From Piper betle (lineage: Eukaryota; Streptophyta; Magnoliopsida; Piperales; Piperaceae), in assembly GCA_033002965.1 (NCBI GenBank), contig JAURVB010013536.1, positions 1 through 64,000 on the forward strand: 64,000 bases of DNA. The letters run 5' to 3'. Shown one piece after another: positions 24,883 to 38,992 of this stretch. Below the pieces are notes generated by a model. It worked only from the letters and a program-made list of their open reading frames with translations. It did no database searches and was not told where the DNA came from. Each line of letters begins with the position of its first letter. The first letter of the stretch is position 1. A program made the position numbers and the translations under genes.

Positions 24883-26010
24883 ATCTCATGAAGATCTCAA
24901 CACCCACTTAAGGAGATATAGTTTATCATAACATTTTTTTTTAATTTCAAATTTTACAAATCAAAATTATCCTCAACACCACTTAATAAGATATAGATTG
25001 TTACAATTTCTTTAATTTAATCTTAAATTCTACAAGATTATATAACCATATAAGATGATGTAGAGAACAACCCACATATTATGCGTGTAAAACCCGATTC
25101 GGCCTGTTCACAAGCCAAATCGAATTGCTAAATTTTAGAATGCTAATTTATAACTCATTAAAATGCAAAACCAACTTAGAGACCTAAACCAATTAAGGTG
25201 TCAGAAGGCATAAACTTAAGGTAATCTTATACAGAAATAAAAATACCAAAATGCATACAAAGACACCTAAGACTGGGATCATACAAAGAAGGCATCCTAA
25301 ATGTGCTACGTTATAAAGGATACTAAGAATTCTAGAAAAAATATTGTAGAGTCTCCCTTATAATTAGGACATTGAATTTTTTTTTACAAACTTGTATAAT
25401 TCACAAATAATAAAACCATGAGCAAAACATTCCAAAATTCACATTTCATACACAGAACCATTTCAGAGGTGTTCCACCTCGTTCATAACATATCATAGAG
25501 CATTTACAACAAGTTTTTCATTTTTCAGGGTGTTGGTTTACTTAGTTTTGACATGGGTCCTTCATCCTGCAAAATAAAGCTTAGAAGTTCATCTAACCCA
25601 TGATTCTTCTTCGCTTTGGGTTCCTGTACAAGTAACATGGTTAAGCGTACCTAAGATTTATTTATCCTTCAATTCTAGGACTTAGGGGCTTGGAGAATTT
25701 TAGCACAAAAGATGTCAGACATGCATCCCCCAAAGTATTCCGTCTGCAAAATAGAAAGATAAGTTAGGAATAAACAAGACATGAATATAGAAATCTGACT
25801 TACATGTCTGAAAATGGCACTAAGGCCCCACCATTCACATCACAAATGGGCAGGCAAATCTAGAAGAGAGATACACAAAATAAAAATAAAATGCCACAAC
25901 ACAAAAACAACACAAGGCCCAGGCCAATATCCTCCAAGCCTCCTTATGATATGGCCAACACCATGACAATTCACGTATATAAATATAAGAAAATGATCAG
26001 TAATAAACAT
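24883..26010. other. Spacer with a possible exon relic
   Basis: The stretch is mostly AT-rich. On the minus strand, 25680-25747 and 25541-25635 read as short open stretches with splice-like borders, described under findings. No convincing gene can be built from them. Confidence 0.4.
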
Positions 26011-26012
26011 GG

Positions 26013-27360
26013 TTGCATAAATCGGAATCGGTTTTCGAGGAGTCGGAATCGGAATCGGAATTGGTCTAAATCGGACAGGAATCGGTTTAGTTGAATCGGT
26101 CCAAATCAATCATATACAAAAATTTGACAACTCATAACATAAATACCTGAAATACATAATTATATAATTTTTCAACATAAATACACAAATTTATAATTTA
26201 ATACAAGTATAAAAGAGCATCACAATACCTCAATGTCATAAGTATAACATTTGATATATCATCATTTGTGTTGTATCAAATAATAACAACAAGACATTAA
26301 TACAAGTCCAAAAAATGAATGTTCAGCATAATTTTACATAGTGATTACTAAATCATCTAATTCATCATCTGAAGCATCTTCGGAGTCTGAATCATTATCA
26401 CCAATGGGAAGAGTAGAGCTATCATCTACATCAATACGAAATCCCTGTGTAAAAGGAGGCATATAACTCCCACTCATTTGCACAACACGGTAATTTACAC
26501 AGCATATAATTTGCACTGTACAACAATTTGCACAACACACAATCCATCTTCCCTGCGATAATTTGCACAGCTCAAGCAATTTGGACGCATGAACAAAATG
26601 AAAAAATATATTCGCACAGCACATAGCATTTGAAAAAAATTTTGCACAGCACAACACAATTTTTGCACAAAAAATTTGATCATACAATTTGCACAACACA
26701 TAGCAATTTGCACGCACAACACACAATTTTGCACAACACAACAATGAAAAAATTTTGATCATGAATCTCAAATCAACAATGAAAAAATTTTGTGAAGCAT
26801 AGCCTACAATTTGCACAGCACATACCATACAATTTGCACAGCACAACATAGATAACAATTTGCACATCACAACATTCAATTTCAACAAAAAAATCCAACT
26901 TTACAAAAATCACTGTTCGAACGGCACCACCCGTCAGAGGCGAGGTTCGTGTCCACAGCGCTGTCGGCCGGCCACCCGTTGGAGGCAAGGTTGCAAGGGC
27001 GGAGGCGAGGTCGGAAGCTCGGTCAGAGCTAAGGTCGGAGGCGGAAGGCGAAGGCAGCGTGGCGGTGGAGTAGGGGAGACGGGGTAATTTTATGTTTTTA
27101 AAATCAAAATTCTAATTTTAGCCATGCTTAAATAATTTAATAAATATCATACCTAGGGTATTTTAGTCATTTACTCAAAAACTGATTCTTTACGATTTAC
27201 CCCGATTCTGAATCGGATTTAAATAGGTCAAAATCGAGGTAAATCGGCTGATTTGGACCCCGATTCGGAGCCGACCGATTCGGCCCCAAAATCAGATCGA
27301 CACGCTATCGATCCGATTTAAATCGGCCGATTCCACTCGGAATCGGCCTATTCATGCATC
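26013..27360. mobile_element. Non-autonomous DNA element with ATCGGAATCGG-rich inverted ends
   Basis: The left end (TGCATAAATCGGAATCGG from about 26014) and the right end (complement of TGCATGAATAGGCCGATT, to about 27360) are imperfect inverted repeats built on GAATCGG words. Inside, 26476-26880 is an irregular array of CAATTTGCACAGCACA-like words. 26900-27090 is GC-rich. On the minus strand 26334-26470 could encode an acidic C-terminus (DSDSEDASDDELDD), which resembles the acidic tails of some hAT transposases. The 184-residue Cys-rich reading there arises mainly from the repeated word. No clear target duplication was found, so the exact ends and superfamily are uncertain. Confidence 0.5.
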
Positions 27361-27364
27361 CATG

Positions 27365-28556
27365 GTAACGAATATCACTAAGTCTCAAATAACTAATAAG
27401 GAAAACAACAAAACTAGCAACCGGGCAACTCAATGTTCATGGGAAAAACTAAAAATGAAACAGGAACTGCTTCACACACACACACACGCAATCTAAATCA
27501 CAAGCGACCATAATCATGGAAATATATAGTAGTATGTTGGTACTATGCATGAGTCAAAATCTAGTCGACGACAACACATTTGACATCGTTTCGTCTTCCA
27601 AAAAATCATCTGATTAAATCTATTTGATAAAAAGCCTAAGTATGAGGTTTCCCCTAAGTGTACATGCAACACCATAACCTAATGAGGTTTATCAAGTGAA
27701 TATATAAGATAATTAAGTTAATTAAGCATATATTTGTGTTGTGTATATGCAGAGGCTTTGCCTAGTTTTGTGTGTCATATTGGTCTATTAGTGATTGGGG
27801 TTTCCTTTTTACTTGTTAGGATACGTGGAGTGAGCTCATCGAATTAGGACAATGAGTTCGGCTCATCCACGTTTGTAGGACTCCCCTGTTTAACATTGTG
27901 TTCGTAGCTTTGTTTTATGATCGTGAGACGGAGGTAGTGGTGTTAGATTTGATCACACTAGCTTTAGGCTGTTTAAACGACTTTTGTCTGTAGTTTTATA
28001 AAACTTCAAGGTTGAGATTCCTTGATAGTTTTCAAATTTATGATCTAGTATCGGTATGATACCACTACCCAAGCACTATATGTATATGTGTGTGTGACAA
28101 ATTTTCTTATGTGTGCTTCTCTATATGATCCTGCTAGTAATGAGGTATGATGCAAGCATATCACCACCAACTAGATTGTGGTAAATGTTTATGGTTATGA
28201 ACGTTATATACTCCATTGAGTTGTCTAGGCTGCACAGGGTGTCGTTAAGAGTTCTGGCACAATATGTATGATTATGATGTACAGCTTTTGAGTGACTCCA
28301 GCCTATGATTGATGTTTAAAACTTCCTTCATGATAAGTGTGGTACCCAATGTGTGTGTGTGTTTGTGAGCTTCAGTTAGCATCCAGTAATGGTGGAAGGA
28401 TCGAGTGGCTTAAGGCAGGGTACTAGCTGTTGTATGGTTTTGTGTGCAAATTGTTGTGTATTATGGAATATAATTCTGTTGTAATACTATCCCCTGTGTG
28501 GGCTTAAGGCTATGAAGTGTAATAAGGTTAAGTTAAGATGCAAACTTTTGGTGTAA
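27365..28556. other. Spacer without assignable features
   Basis: The sequence is moderately AT-rich with short TG-rich tracts. No ORF, RNA gene or paired repeat was recognised. Confidence 0.45.
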
Positions 28557-28561
28557 TGTAT

Positions 28562-29022
28562 TGTGAGATCTTTCAACTTAGTCTCATATTTAATACCTAA
28601 TAGGGTAAAATCCTATTTATAAGTGTGAATAAAATATAGATCTTTAACTTAGTTAACCACTTTTAAAAAGATAACTTAGCTCATTAGTTTGCACTTTGGG
28701 TTGGGTCGTTAGAGTTGGTATTAGAACAATCTGGTTCCATGTTAGATGATGGGTCAGACTAGAGACCTTGGCTAGGTACTAGTCACGAGTAAAAGAAAGA
28801 TGTGGGCTAAGGCTAGAGACAAACTAAGTGTAGGAATTTTAAGGACGAAATTTTTTAAGTTAGGTGGATTGTGAGATCCCTCACCTTAGCCTCAATTCTA
28901 ATACCTAATGAAGTAAAATCCTATTTAAAAATGAGAATGAACTATAGATCTTCAATTTGGTTAACTACTTTTGAAAAGATGACTTATACATATTATATTA
29001 TACTTTGGGTCGGGTCATTGCA
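28562..29022 (+). mobile_element. Second TRIM: miniature LTR element
   Basis: Two direct repeats (28562-28713, 152 bp; 28870-29022, 153 bp) begin TGTGAGATC and share AATACCTAAT, AAAATCCTATTTA and ATAGATCTT. They end in GGGTCGTTAGA and GGGTCATTGCA. Immediately after the left repeat comes TTGGTATTAGAACAA, close to the initiator-tRNA-Met primer site. The 156-bp interior has no coding capacity and ends in a TTAGGTGGAT purine-leaning stretch. Flanks TGTAT (28557-28561) and TATAT (29023-29027) match at four of five bases. The family differs from the TRIM at 24.4 kb. Confidence 0.8.
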
Positions 29023-30940
29023 TATATGCTGAATGCATTCCATTGTACTTTATTTAACTAACTTTCCATGCAGGGTAGTTAACTTTGGGATTTTGACTAA
29101 CGACCTTTAGTAGGATTTGCTTAAGCCCTAGTTAACTTTGGGCTTTTAACTAATGACCTTCTATTGGGTTTACGAAAGCTCTAGAGTTCGCAATCAAGGT
29201 GTGCTAAACTTATTTGATTGCAATTATGTGTGTATTGAAACAATATGGATGGAGGAGTTTATGGTTCATACCTCATGAAAATTCGCATGAAGACATCGAG
29301 TATTAGGATATGAAGCCCCGACACTTGAAGAATGTCTCATTGTTTTAAATTTTTGGTTGTGGTATGTGCAACAGGCAACCACAACCCCTATGTTACTTTA
29401 TGACCAATAATTAACTTGTTTGACTAGTGAAGTTATAATAGGTTGCAGCTATGTGTGTATTGAACCAACATGGATAGAAGAGCTTATGGTTCATACCTCA
29501 TGAAGACACCGAGTATTAGGTTATAATGCCCTAACACTTGAAAAATGTCTTATTATTTTAAATTTCTGGTTGCGGGTATGTTAAATAGGTAGTCACAACC
29601 CTTATGTTAGGCGAATTAACTTTTGTATCACTATAAGAAATAAATTACCTAAACCAAATACTGGGAACTAAGTGTATGAACTGGATTATACAATCACATA
29701 ATGAAAAACTCAACCTTTTACCTACATAAGAAGTGTTGCCTTTGTATAGCTCAGAGCGTTCATTGTATGTAAAGTCACCCTTTTAGTTGTCAAAAAGGTA
29801 CTACCTTTCTCGTGACTCAGAGTACTCATTATGAATCGTACGTATAAGAGTTTCCTTAGTAGTATGATCAACATACATTGTATAAAATTTACTAAAGTGT
29901 TTGTCTTAAGCTTCCTTGATGGTTGAGATCCGCTTATGTAAAGTTTGTATAAATAGCATTTCAAATTTTAACATCTTATTTTGGCTTGCCCTCAAACTAA
30001 AAAAATAGGGCGCTACACCTCCAATTTCCTTTGACTCATTATCCTTTTATATTTCTTCCTCGTATAGGACTGATCTATCAACTTATACTAAGTAAAATTA
30101 ACTAACATAAATAATTTAGATATTCAATGCCACAAGTACAAAAGAAAAACTTTATCCTTGGTTGAAATTAATAACTATGTCACAATAATTTGTTACAAAA
30201 AATATTACCATACTATGAAAAAAAAATAAAAAATAATTATTGCATGAACAATTTTTAAAAAATTATTATTGTTATAAAATATGTTTTAAAGATATAATAT
30301 ATTTTCTATTAAAATAAAAAAATTATTATAAAAATTCTCAAAGAGGGCATAGAAAACGGATTCCTTACGACTTGTCTCCCTTACAAAATTACAAAAATTA
30401 TCAAAGAGGATGTAAAAAATAGATTCCTTGCGACTTGTCTCCCTTTAATCAGGGCAGAAAGTTTAAAAAATATTAATATCAATAGACCGACTTCAATCAT
30501 CAAACATTTTCTAGTTTTGAAAGGGTTTTAATATGCCTGGTTTTTTTTTTTTGAGTGTCTTCTATTTTTGGGGTCAATGGTATATAACATATAATGGATG
30601 CTGGGAAGAAGTGCAATACAAATATGCCTTGAGATAAACCCTTTCTAATATCAAAAGTAAAAATGAAGATTGAAATAATTTAATTTGCATAATTTTTATC
30701 AAGGATTTGTGATAAACACCTTATATGAGAAAGGGCATCCAGCGATAAACGATTTTTATGCCCGCCAATAAGTTTTTGGTTTGTTGCTGTAGAATAATCA
30801 GTTATGAATGTCAAGCCCCACAAACTTAATCAGTACACAACTGTTATGTGTGGGTATGGTACCATGAAGCCTTACTATTTAGTTGAATCTAGCTTAACAA
30901 GTTGTTCAGTGGGTCGAGGGATAATTCATTTTAATTTTTC
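29023..30940. repeat. Spacer with several local tandem duplications
   Basis: A 58-bp pair built on AGTTAACTTTGGG lies at about 29085-29200. A 225-bp pair is anchored by ATGTGTGTATTGAA (29226 and 29451), each copy running through GAGTATTAGG and ending near CACAACCC (to about 29605). A 63-bp pair carrying GACTTGTCTCCCTT lies at about 30336-30461. No gene is seen in this stretch. Confidence 0.7.
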
Positions 30941-30950
30941 TTTTTAGTTT

Positions 30951-31345
30951 TTATGCATCTTCACTTTCCAATCCCACAACTCCTTGAGAACCCCCCCAAA
31001 GGCGACCATACCTTGATGTAGCAAACAGTTCTAGTGTTCGACAATTCTCCTTCCACACAGCTTTCCGAGCACAGGCAGCAAGTTTCAACAAGTTGACAGC
31101 CCTATCTCGAAGCATGAAATAACAAGTTGCCATGTTCCTGATTTCGCTGCTGCACCCATGCTTATAATACAGAGTGCGTATTGCCCCATAAGGACGCATT
31201 CTGGAACCCATTGATCAACGATAATCAATGCATCCCCAGATGCCTTCTCGAGTGTGTCCCTCCCTTGGGGGTTACACACTACTTTCGCATATGTAACATT
31301 CTCAGAATAAACGCATCGGCTATATATCATTTGAAATAAACACAT
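30951..31345 (-). pseudogene. Unrecognised coding-like fragment with one frameshift
   Basis: I cannot name the family. On the minus strand, 31345-31190 reads as protein-like sequence (YAKVVCNPQGRDTLEKASGD). It then continues better in a second frame (SSEIRNMATCYFMLRDRAVN, then LLKLAACARKAVWKENCRTL) to a stop at 30951. The composition is far less AT-rich than the surroundings, as expected of exon-derived DNA. The switch of frame lies near 31165-31180. It sits 180 bases downstream of RPL6 on the same strand. It is most likely the 3'-terminal exon of a decayed gene or a retrocopy. Confidence 0.45.
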
Positions 31346-31524
31346 TCAATCATATCACAAATTTAAACCACACAACACTCTTTCCAGTACTACAGCTGCC
31401 GTCGATGAATGAGAAAAAGACCAGAGTCAGTAACGATGGAATAGAATATGGGCTTACACCAAAATGTCAAAATTGAGTTCATTACTAAGAAAAAAGTAGA
31501 TAGACCTAAAACGAGCACAAACAC

Positions 31525-33505
<1,981 letters not shown>

Positions 33506-33563
33506 TTCTGGTCGGCGGCTGTGGAAGCGGCGGGACGTGAAGGAGAAGATGGGGGTGGGGTGC

Positions 33564-33596
33564 TTAGGGTTTTATATTGGTGGTGCGTTAGGGTTT
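33564..33596 (-). promoter_or_regulatory. Two telo-boxes and a TATA-like word upstream of RPL6
   Basis: On the minus strand AAACCCTAA occurs at 33588-33596 and AAAACCCTAA at 33564-33573, with ATATAAAA (33570-33577) overlapping the second. They lie 60-90 bases before the ATG. Telo-boxes near the transcription start are characteristic of plant ribosomal protein genes and are linked to co-ordinated, growth-dependent expression. Confidence 0.7.
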
Positions 33597-33719
33597 GATG
33601 ATGCTCGTGCAGACCAGGGGAGTGAACCGGCCCTTCGGTTTACTTTTATCTACCTCGGTCCGGTTTTTTTTCCTAATTATTTTTTTCATCCAGACGATTT
33701 TCTTTTTTAGAAATTTTAA

Positions 33720-35340
33720 AGAGAAACATTTTAATATGATAATAGGAAAAAAATAATATCAGCTCGTGTAGTCTGTAGATATTCTTATATATGTCCTTAA
33801 TATGATCACCTGTTAGGATTATGGTTGGATAATAAAAACAATTTTATTTGATTTAAAAAAACTAATGAATCATATGATCTAAATAAATCGTTAGATCTCC
33901 TCTTAGTCGATACAAGAATGTTCACACAAACTAATACTGGCCCAACTTCGTAATTATTAGTCTTCAACTTTTCATACTAAATTGGGACTTCTCATTCTTT
34001 GCATCTTGCTATTATATTTTGGCTATTTGGATACAAATACAAGTATATGTACAATTTAAATGTCTAAAGATTATTGTATTTTTTCATTACACTTGTCTAA
34101 AGTCACCCAAAGGCATTCAGCCATTCACAATCGAGAGGGTAGTCCATAATTGAAATGCTTAAGAAAATAAAATCCTATTCTAATAGTAATTTTTTAAAAC
34201 AATAAGTAAAGAGTTTTTTAACCGAAAATGGAAATTTTATTCAAATTACCAATCGGTGGAAAAATCATAGCAAAATATCACAAAAAAATCAATTTAATTA
34301 AAATATTAAAATTACCTTTAATTATTGGGGCCTCACATCCCCATGTAGACCCGTCCCCCTTGAGAGATATTATTTCTGTTTACTATTGTTTATCTTGAAG
34401 TAGTTTTATTAGTTTAATTAAAAATAATTTACTTTGATTTCCCCACCAGATAACTTAGATAAAAATCCGCCTTTTCCTTTAAAAAACACCTAATCAAAAT
34501 ACAATTCCCATACAGCCGCTCAAAACAATGAAATTACTTCTCCAATCCGCATTTTCCAAAGGCTCAATCCGTGATTAAAATGAAAAAAATGTAATTATGA
34601 TTTTTTTTATCGAAAGCAACTCCCATACAGCCGCTTAGAACAAACCTCTGCATAAACGCATGAAAAAGCTAATATTTATACCCTTTATTTTTTTATCATA
34701 ACGAGTACTGCAAAGTAAGGCATAGAAATGGCAACATAAAGCACATACAATGAAGCAGAAATAAGCTTTTTAATCTTATATGAACACTGCTTCAGACCAG
34801 TTTTCCGGGCATGCAACGCTTCCATCTTGAGAACAGATCAATTTATTTTTCTGACTTCTGAGTAAGAAAAATCAAGTCCTGCTCTGAAGACTAAATTAGT
34901 TCTTGGGCAATCTGTGCTCGGTCATCAAAATGAAGAGCAATGCCTCTTCAATCTTCGTTTATTATTTTAATGGAGATGAAACATACAATCAAAAAGCAGT
35001 GTGATATTTTGCAAACAAAATGGAAGAACTAAAACAAAATCAACATACTAAATTTTCCTTCTGATGCCTACGTAAATGCCAACACCAACTGGGTCAAAGT
35101 CTAGCCTTCTAGTGCTCCCAACAAAGCCTCGAGTACAACCCTTTGTCTGGGCCCTGTAGCTGCCCGTGTTCTCTAGTTACTCTATAATTAAAAAAACATT
35201 CAAACTTTTTTTGTCTGGTATGTACTTTTGAATTTCAATAGTCCAGCGGCCAATGAAAAGATTGTGTGATCCTTGCCAATTGTGGCGTTCTTCTATTCGT
35301 GGAACGTAACTTGATCACCAAAATCTTCACACTCAAATAA
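33720..35340. other. AT-rich spacer between RPL6 and the zinc-knuckle gene
   Basis: No gene is seen. The right-hand 500 bases, less AT-biased, probably hold the 3'UTR and terminator region of the zinc-knuckle gene. Confidence 0.5.
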
Positions 35341-35347
35341 CTCGAAA

Positions 35348-38287
35348 TCAATAATATTCCCACAAAGAATGGTGCTGTACATTATCACCAAATCTGGAAG
35401 CAGTATAGTCATGATGGAAACGCTTCCCTAAGCCATGTGAACTAGAACTTCCTCGGTAAAACTTTTGCCTCTTTATCAGAGACCTAGAATCAACATGCCC
35501 ACCTCGAGAAGTGGGAGTTTCATAAATATCCTTTCCGCTACTACCAGGAGAATGCCAATAGTCCATATTAGACTTCTTTTTACTTGCAGCAGTCCCACCA
35601 CCATCAATGGTGTTATCAGCCCACCATTTGGATTTACCCGCACCTCTAACATGTCTCCCGTCATCTGGATGCCTTCTATTTTTTAATGGCTTACCAAAAT
35701 TGCGGGGTACAGATGCAGTTCCCCTATCAGCATAACTACATTCTCTTAAATATCTTTCATGTGGGGCTAAATGATCTCTTTGCCGTGGAACAGACTGCAC
35801 ATTTAACACAACAATGTATTTTAAACAATCACAATAAAAGTAAGATAAATAAAAGTATCCTAATATATATATTCATACCTTCACAGACTTAGAGCAACCC
35901 CTAGCAAAGTGCCCTTCTTCTCCACATTTATAGCACACTTTGGGAGTAGTCAAACCACCAATATCAGCCCACGATTTTGCGCATCCCTGACATTAGCATT
36001 TCAACAAAAATTATAAACTTTTGACAAACACTGAGTAATGGAAGGATATGCACAATTCTCATACTTACCAGACCTGAATGACCAGATTGGCCACAATTGT
36101 AACACGATATTTTCCTAGGACCGGCATTGAATTCGGCACAGCAGAAGTGGCCGTAATTTTTGCAAATATAACATTGGATCTCCTGTTATCAAGATATCAA
36201 ATGAAATAACAATCAAAAAATGTGGACTCCTTCCAAAACATGAACCAAGATCGTGCACTGCCACTGCCATGAACGATCAAGCAACTAAAGAAGTCCCAGA
36301 AATACCTTCAGATCTTCTCGAGCATAATCATTTCCACAAGATGGCATGTCATGTCCAGATTCTCCACATTGAAGACATAATTTGCCACTTCCAGAGATGT
36401 TCCCATTCTTTTCAGGGCAGTTTTTAGCTACATGGCCAATTTTTCTACAGAAATAACAATCTTGTCCCTGACATTAAATAACACAACTCAAAGAACATCA
36501 AACAAAGAAGAACAACAGATAGCAGTCCAGTCAACAATAAATAAATAAAAGAAATGATGTGTAGTGTGTGCCTCAATGCATAATACTGTACTAAGACAAA
36601 GTCGAAATAAAAAATGCACAATATAAGGTTGAAGTCATAAACAGTGGCTAAATTAAAAACATGTGTACATAAAGCTAAAAGAAAATACAATAAACAATAA
36701 TCTTTTAACAAATAACAAAAACTGCATGCACCTGTGTACAATGCTTTGCACTATGACCATAATTACCACAGACAAAGCATGGCTTTTTACGCTTCTCGGA
36801 TGGGCAGGCAGCCATGACATGACCTTCCTTTCCACAATTGAAGCATGTTTGAGAATGCACCTCAGGTGGATCAAAATATCGGGCACCTCGCTGAATAAGT
36901 AAAAAGGAAAGTTTAATATATAAAAGGTATAACCTCCATAATATTCAATAAACAGAAAAAGCAAGTATACGCACAAGAAGCCTCCTAAATACAGAATTAT
37001 CTGCTATTCCATTCCCACCAGTGCTCTCAGATTCTGCAATATTGTCTACCATCTCAATGGCTTCAAAGTCTACTCCTTTTAAGAGCACAGGAGATGCATC
37101 AAGGTCAATGAAATCCTGTGGCATCTCACTTGCTTTAGCTCCCAACAATTGACTTGCCCCAACCTTCCCTGAGCTTTTATCAACTGACTTTACATCATCA
37201 CTGACATCAGTCATCTACAGAAAAAATAAATAACCAAAACCGCATAAACAATCAGCAGAAAACAGATCCTCAAAGGTCATATATTTGTAAACTATGGAAT
37301 AACCTGACAGCTAAAAGAAGACTTGAAATAGACAATAACATAAACTTACGACCTATTACAATCTGTAACTTAAAGAGATAACACCACCTCACAAAATTCT
37401 ATAATACAAAATAACTAGGCCGGCAATAAAACAATCCAGTACATTATTGTGACTGTTTATTAAATAGGAGGTTCAATCATACGCTGAAAAAAGTTATTAA
37501 GAAATGTTGCAAATTGTAAACTTACACAGACTACCAACATTAATGCAGTGCCTTCAACATTATTTGATATGCATTCATCTTACCACTCAAGAAACAGCTA
37601 AAAAACACAAAATATCAAATTCGAACCTTACCATGATAACTAACAAACTTGAACAGAGAACACCACCGGACAAAATTAGTTACGAATTGTTGCCTAAGAA
37701 CAACAAACATTCAATCAGAGCTCATGACATTTTGACATAATAGAGTCCCAATCATACTCTAAGCAAAGTGAGTAAGAACAGCCGAAACATAAGCTCAGGC
37801 TCACTATAATCAAAATTATAGCCCTTTGGTGACTTTTCCTTCACTTCCATGGTGATTAAAAAACACAACGTTTCAAACAAATCCATCAATATAGCATCAA
37901 CAACTAGCACAAATATTCAAATTCAATGAAAAGGAACTCATTATAAATCAAATTGCATGCAACGGTATATTTTTAACAAAAAGAAATACATAAAAACCTC
38001 ACAATTTGAAATTCCTCGCCATCTTTCTGCTCCCCCTTCTTCCCCCGACTCCTCGCCCGCTTCTTCCCTTCTCCCCCGCGACTCGCTTTCCACGCCGGCG
38101 GCGCGCGGGATCCAACCTCCGGATCCCTGCTCCGGCCGGCCTCCCTCGCCCTGGCCCGCCGGACAAGCTCCAAGCTGGGGTCCCAGCCGTCCTCGTCGCT
38201 GGTGAGATCTCCCTTCGCCGCCGGATTACCTGCCGGCTCGTCGTCCGACGAAACCGCTGCCTTCGACCAACGCCGGCGAGCACCCAT
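35348..38287 (-). CDS. CCHC zinc-knuckle protein (seven knuckles), AIR1/ZCCHC7-like
   Basis: This is probably a nuclear RNA-binding protein, similar to TRAMP-complex zinc-knuckle proteins; function is inferred from architecture only. Exons in transcript order are 38287-38003, 37214-36975, 36890-36732, 36467-36306, 36182-36069, 35986-35879 and 35794-35348. Every exon is a multiple of three and the frame is open, giving 504 residues. The N-terminus is charged and Arg/Lys-rich. An acidic linker follows, then the conserved RYFDPP lead-in. CX2CX4HX4C knuckles start at Cys191, 213, 232, 259, 286, 309 and 338. The fifth (CYICKNYGH, then FCCAEF) lacks the final cysteine in register. The C-terminal 150 residues are Ser/Arg/Gly-rich and low in complexity. 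All introns are phase 0, so each exon of knuckles is a removable module. Confidence 0.93.
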
Positions 38288-38367
38288 TCGCCGCCGGAGA
38301 GATTTTTCCGGCGAGCACCAAATCAGAGTCGGCGAAAGGATACCTTCTTCATCGTCTGTGACGGTCC

Positions 38368-38380
38368 TTATAAACCCTAG
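38368..38380 (-). promoter_or_regulatory. TATA-like word and telo-box upstream of the zinc-knuckle gene
   Basis: The minus strand reads CTAGGGTTTATAAGG here, combining the reverse telo-box (AAACCCTAG on plus, 38372-38380) with TTTATAA. It lies about 85 bases before the ATG at 38287. Confidence 0.5.
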
Positions 38381-38992
38381 CCTCGGCGAATGGCGCTGGA
38401 CTCGGTATTATGACTCGGAAGGCCCGTCGTGACCCATACCGAACCGGTTCGGCTCGGAGGTGCAATATGTGACAATTGTAAAAGGTCGGGATAAGAATCC
38501 AATTTCCCTTATTCTGTGTGATTGTAAAAGAATCCGATTTCAATTTTCAAAGATGTGAACTTTTCCGGTCATAATCGTATGCATACATATTGTATCTAAA
38601 ATTAGAATGAGCTAAAATGAAAACTTTAAACCGAACCTAGTCCAACCGATTTATAGAGATAGAAGGTGGTTAAGCAATTTTTTTCCTCCTAAAATTTATA
38701 ATACAGCACGAGCATCTATTCTAAATCACCAAGCATTCTTACTTTTTATAAAATAAAATATTTTTATTTTCAAAATATTATAAAAATTGGTAGAACCAAC
38801 GTAATCACATGCGACAAAGTCTTGAGAGTTAAATCCCCTTCTTTACTAGTTATATGTTTTCATTCAACACCGGTGACATTGTGGGTAAAAGTCTTGTTGT
38901 GTAACACCCCAATTTGATTTACCTGTGAACCAGACTAAAAATACTAAGGCTACCGACTCTTTTCCAAAGGATAGTGAAGGAGCAAAGAATAC

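Noticed and set aside
25087..25110. TGTAAAACCCGATTCGG resembling the start of the gypsy LTR family
   Set aside because: Only about 20 bases resemble the family head. The following sequence does not align with any LTR block.
26334..26888. 184-codon Cys-rich minus-strand frame
   Set aside because: Most of it is the translation of irregularly repeated GTGCTGTGCAAATTG-like words inside a transposable element. Only the acidic end might be a coding remnant.
37973..38432. Plus-strand GC-rich frames opposite the first exon of the zinc-knuckle gene
   Set aside because: The minus-strand exon splices in phase into six further conserved exons; the plus-strand frames have no continuation.
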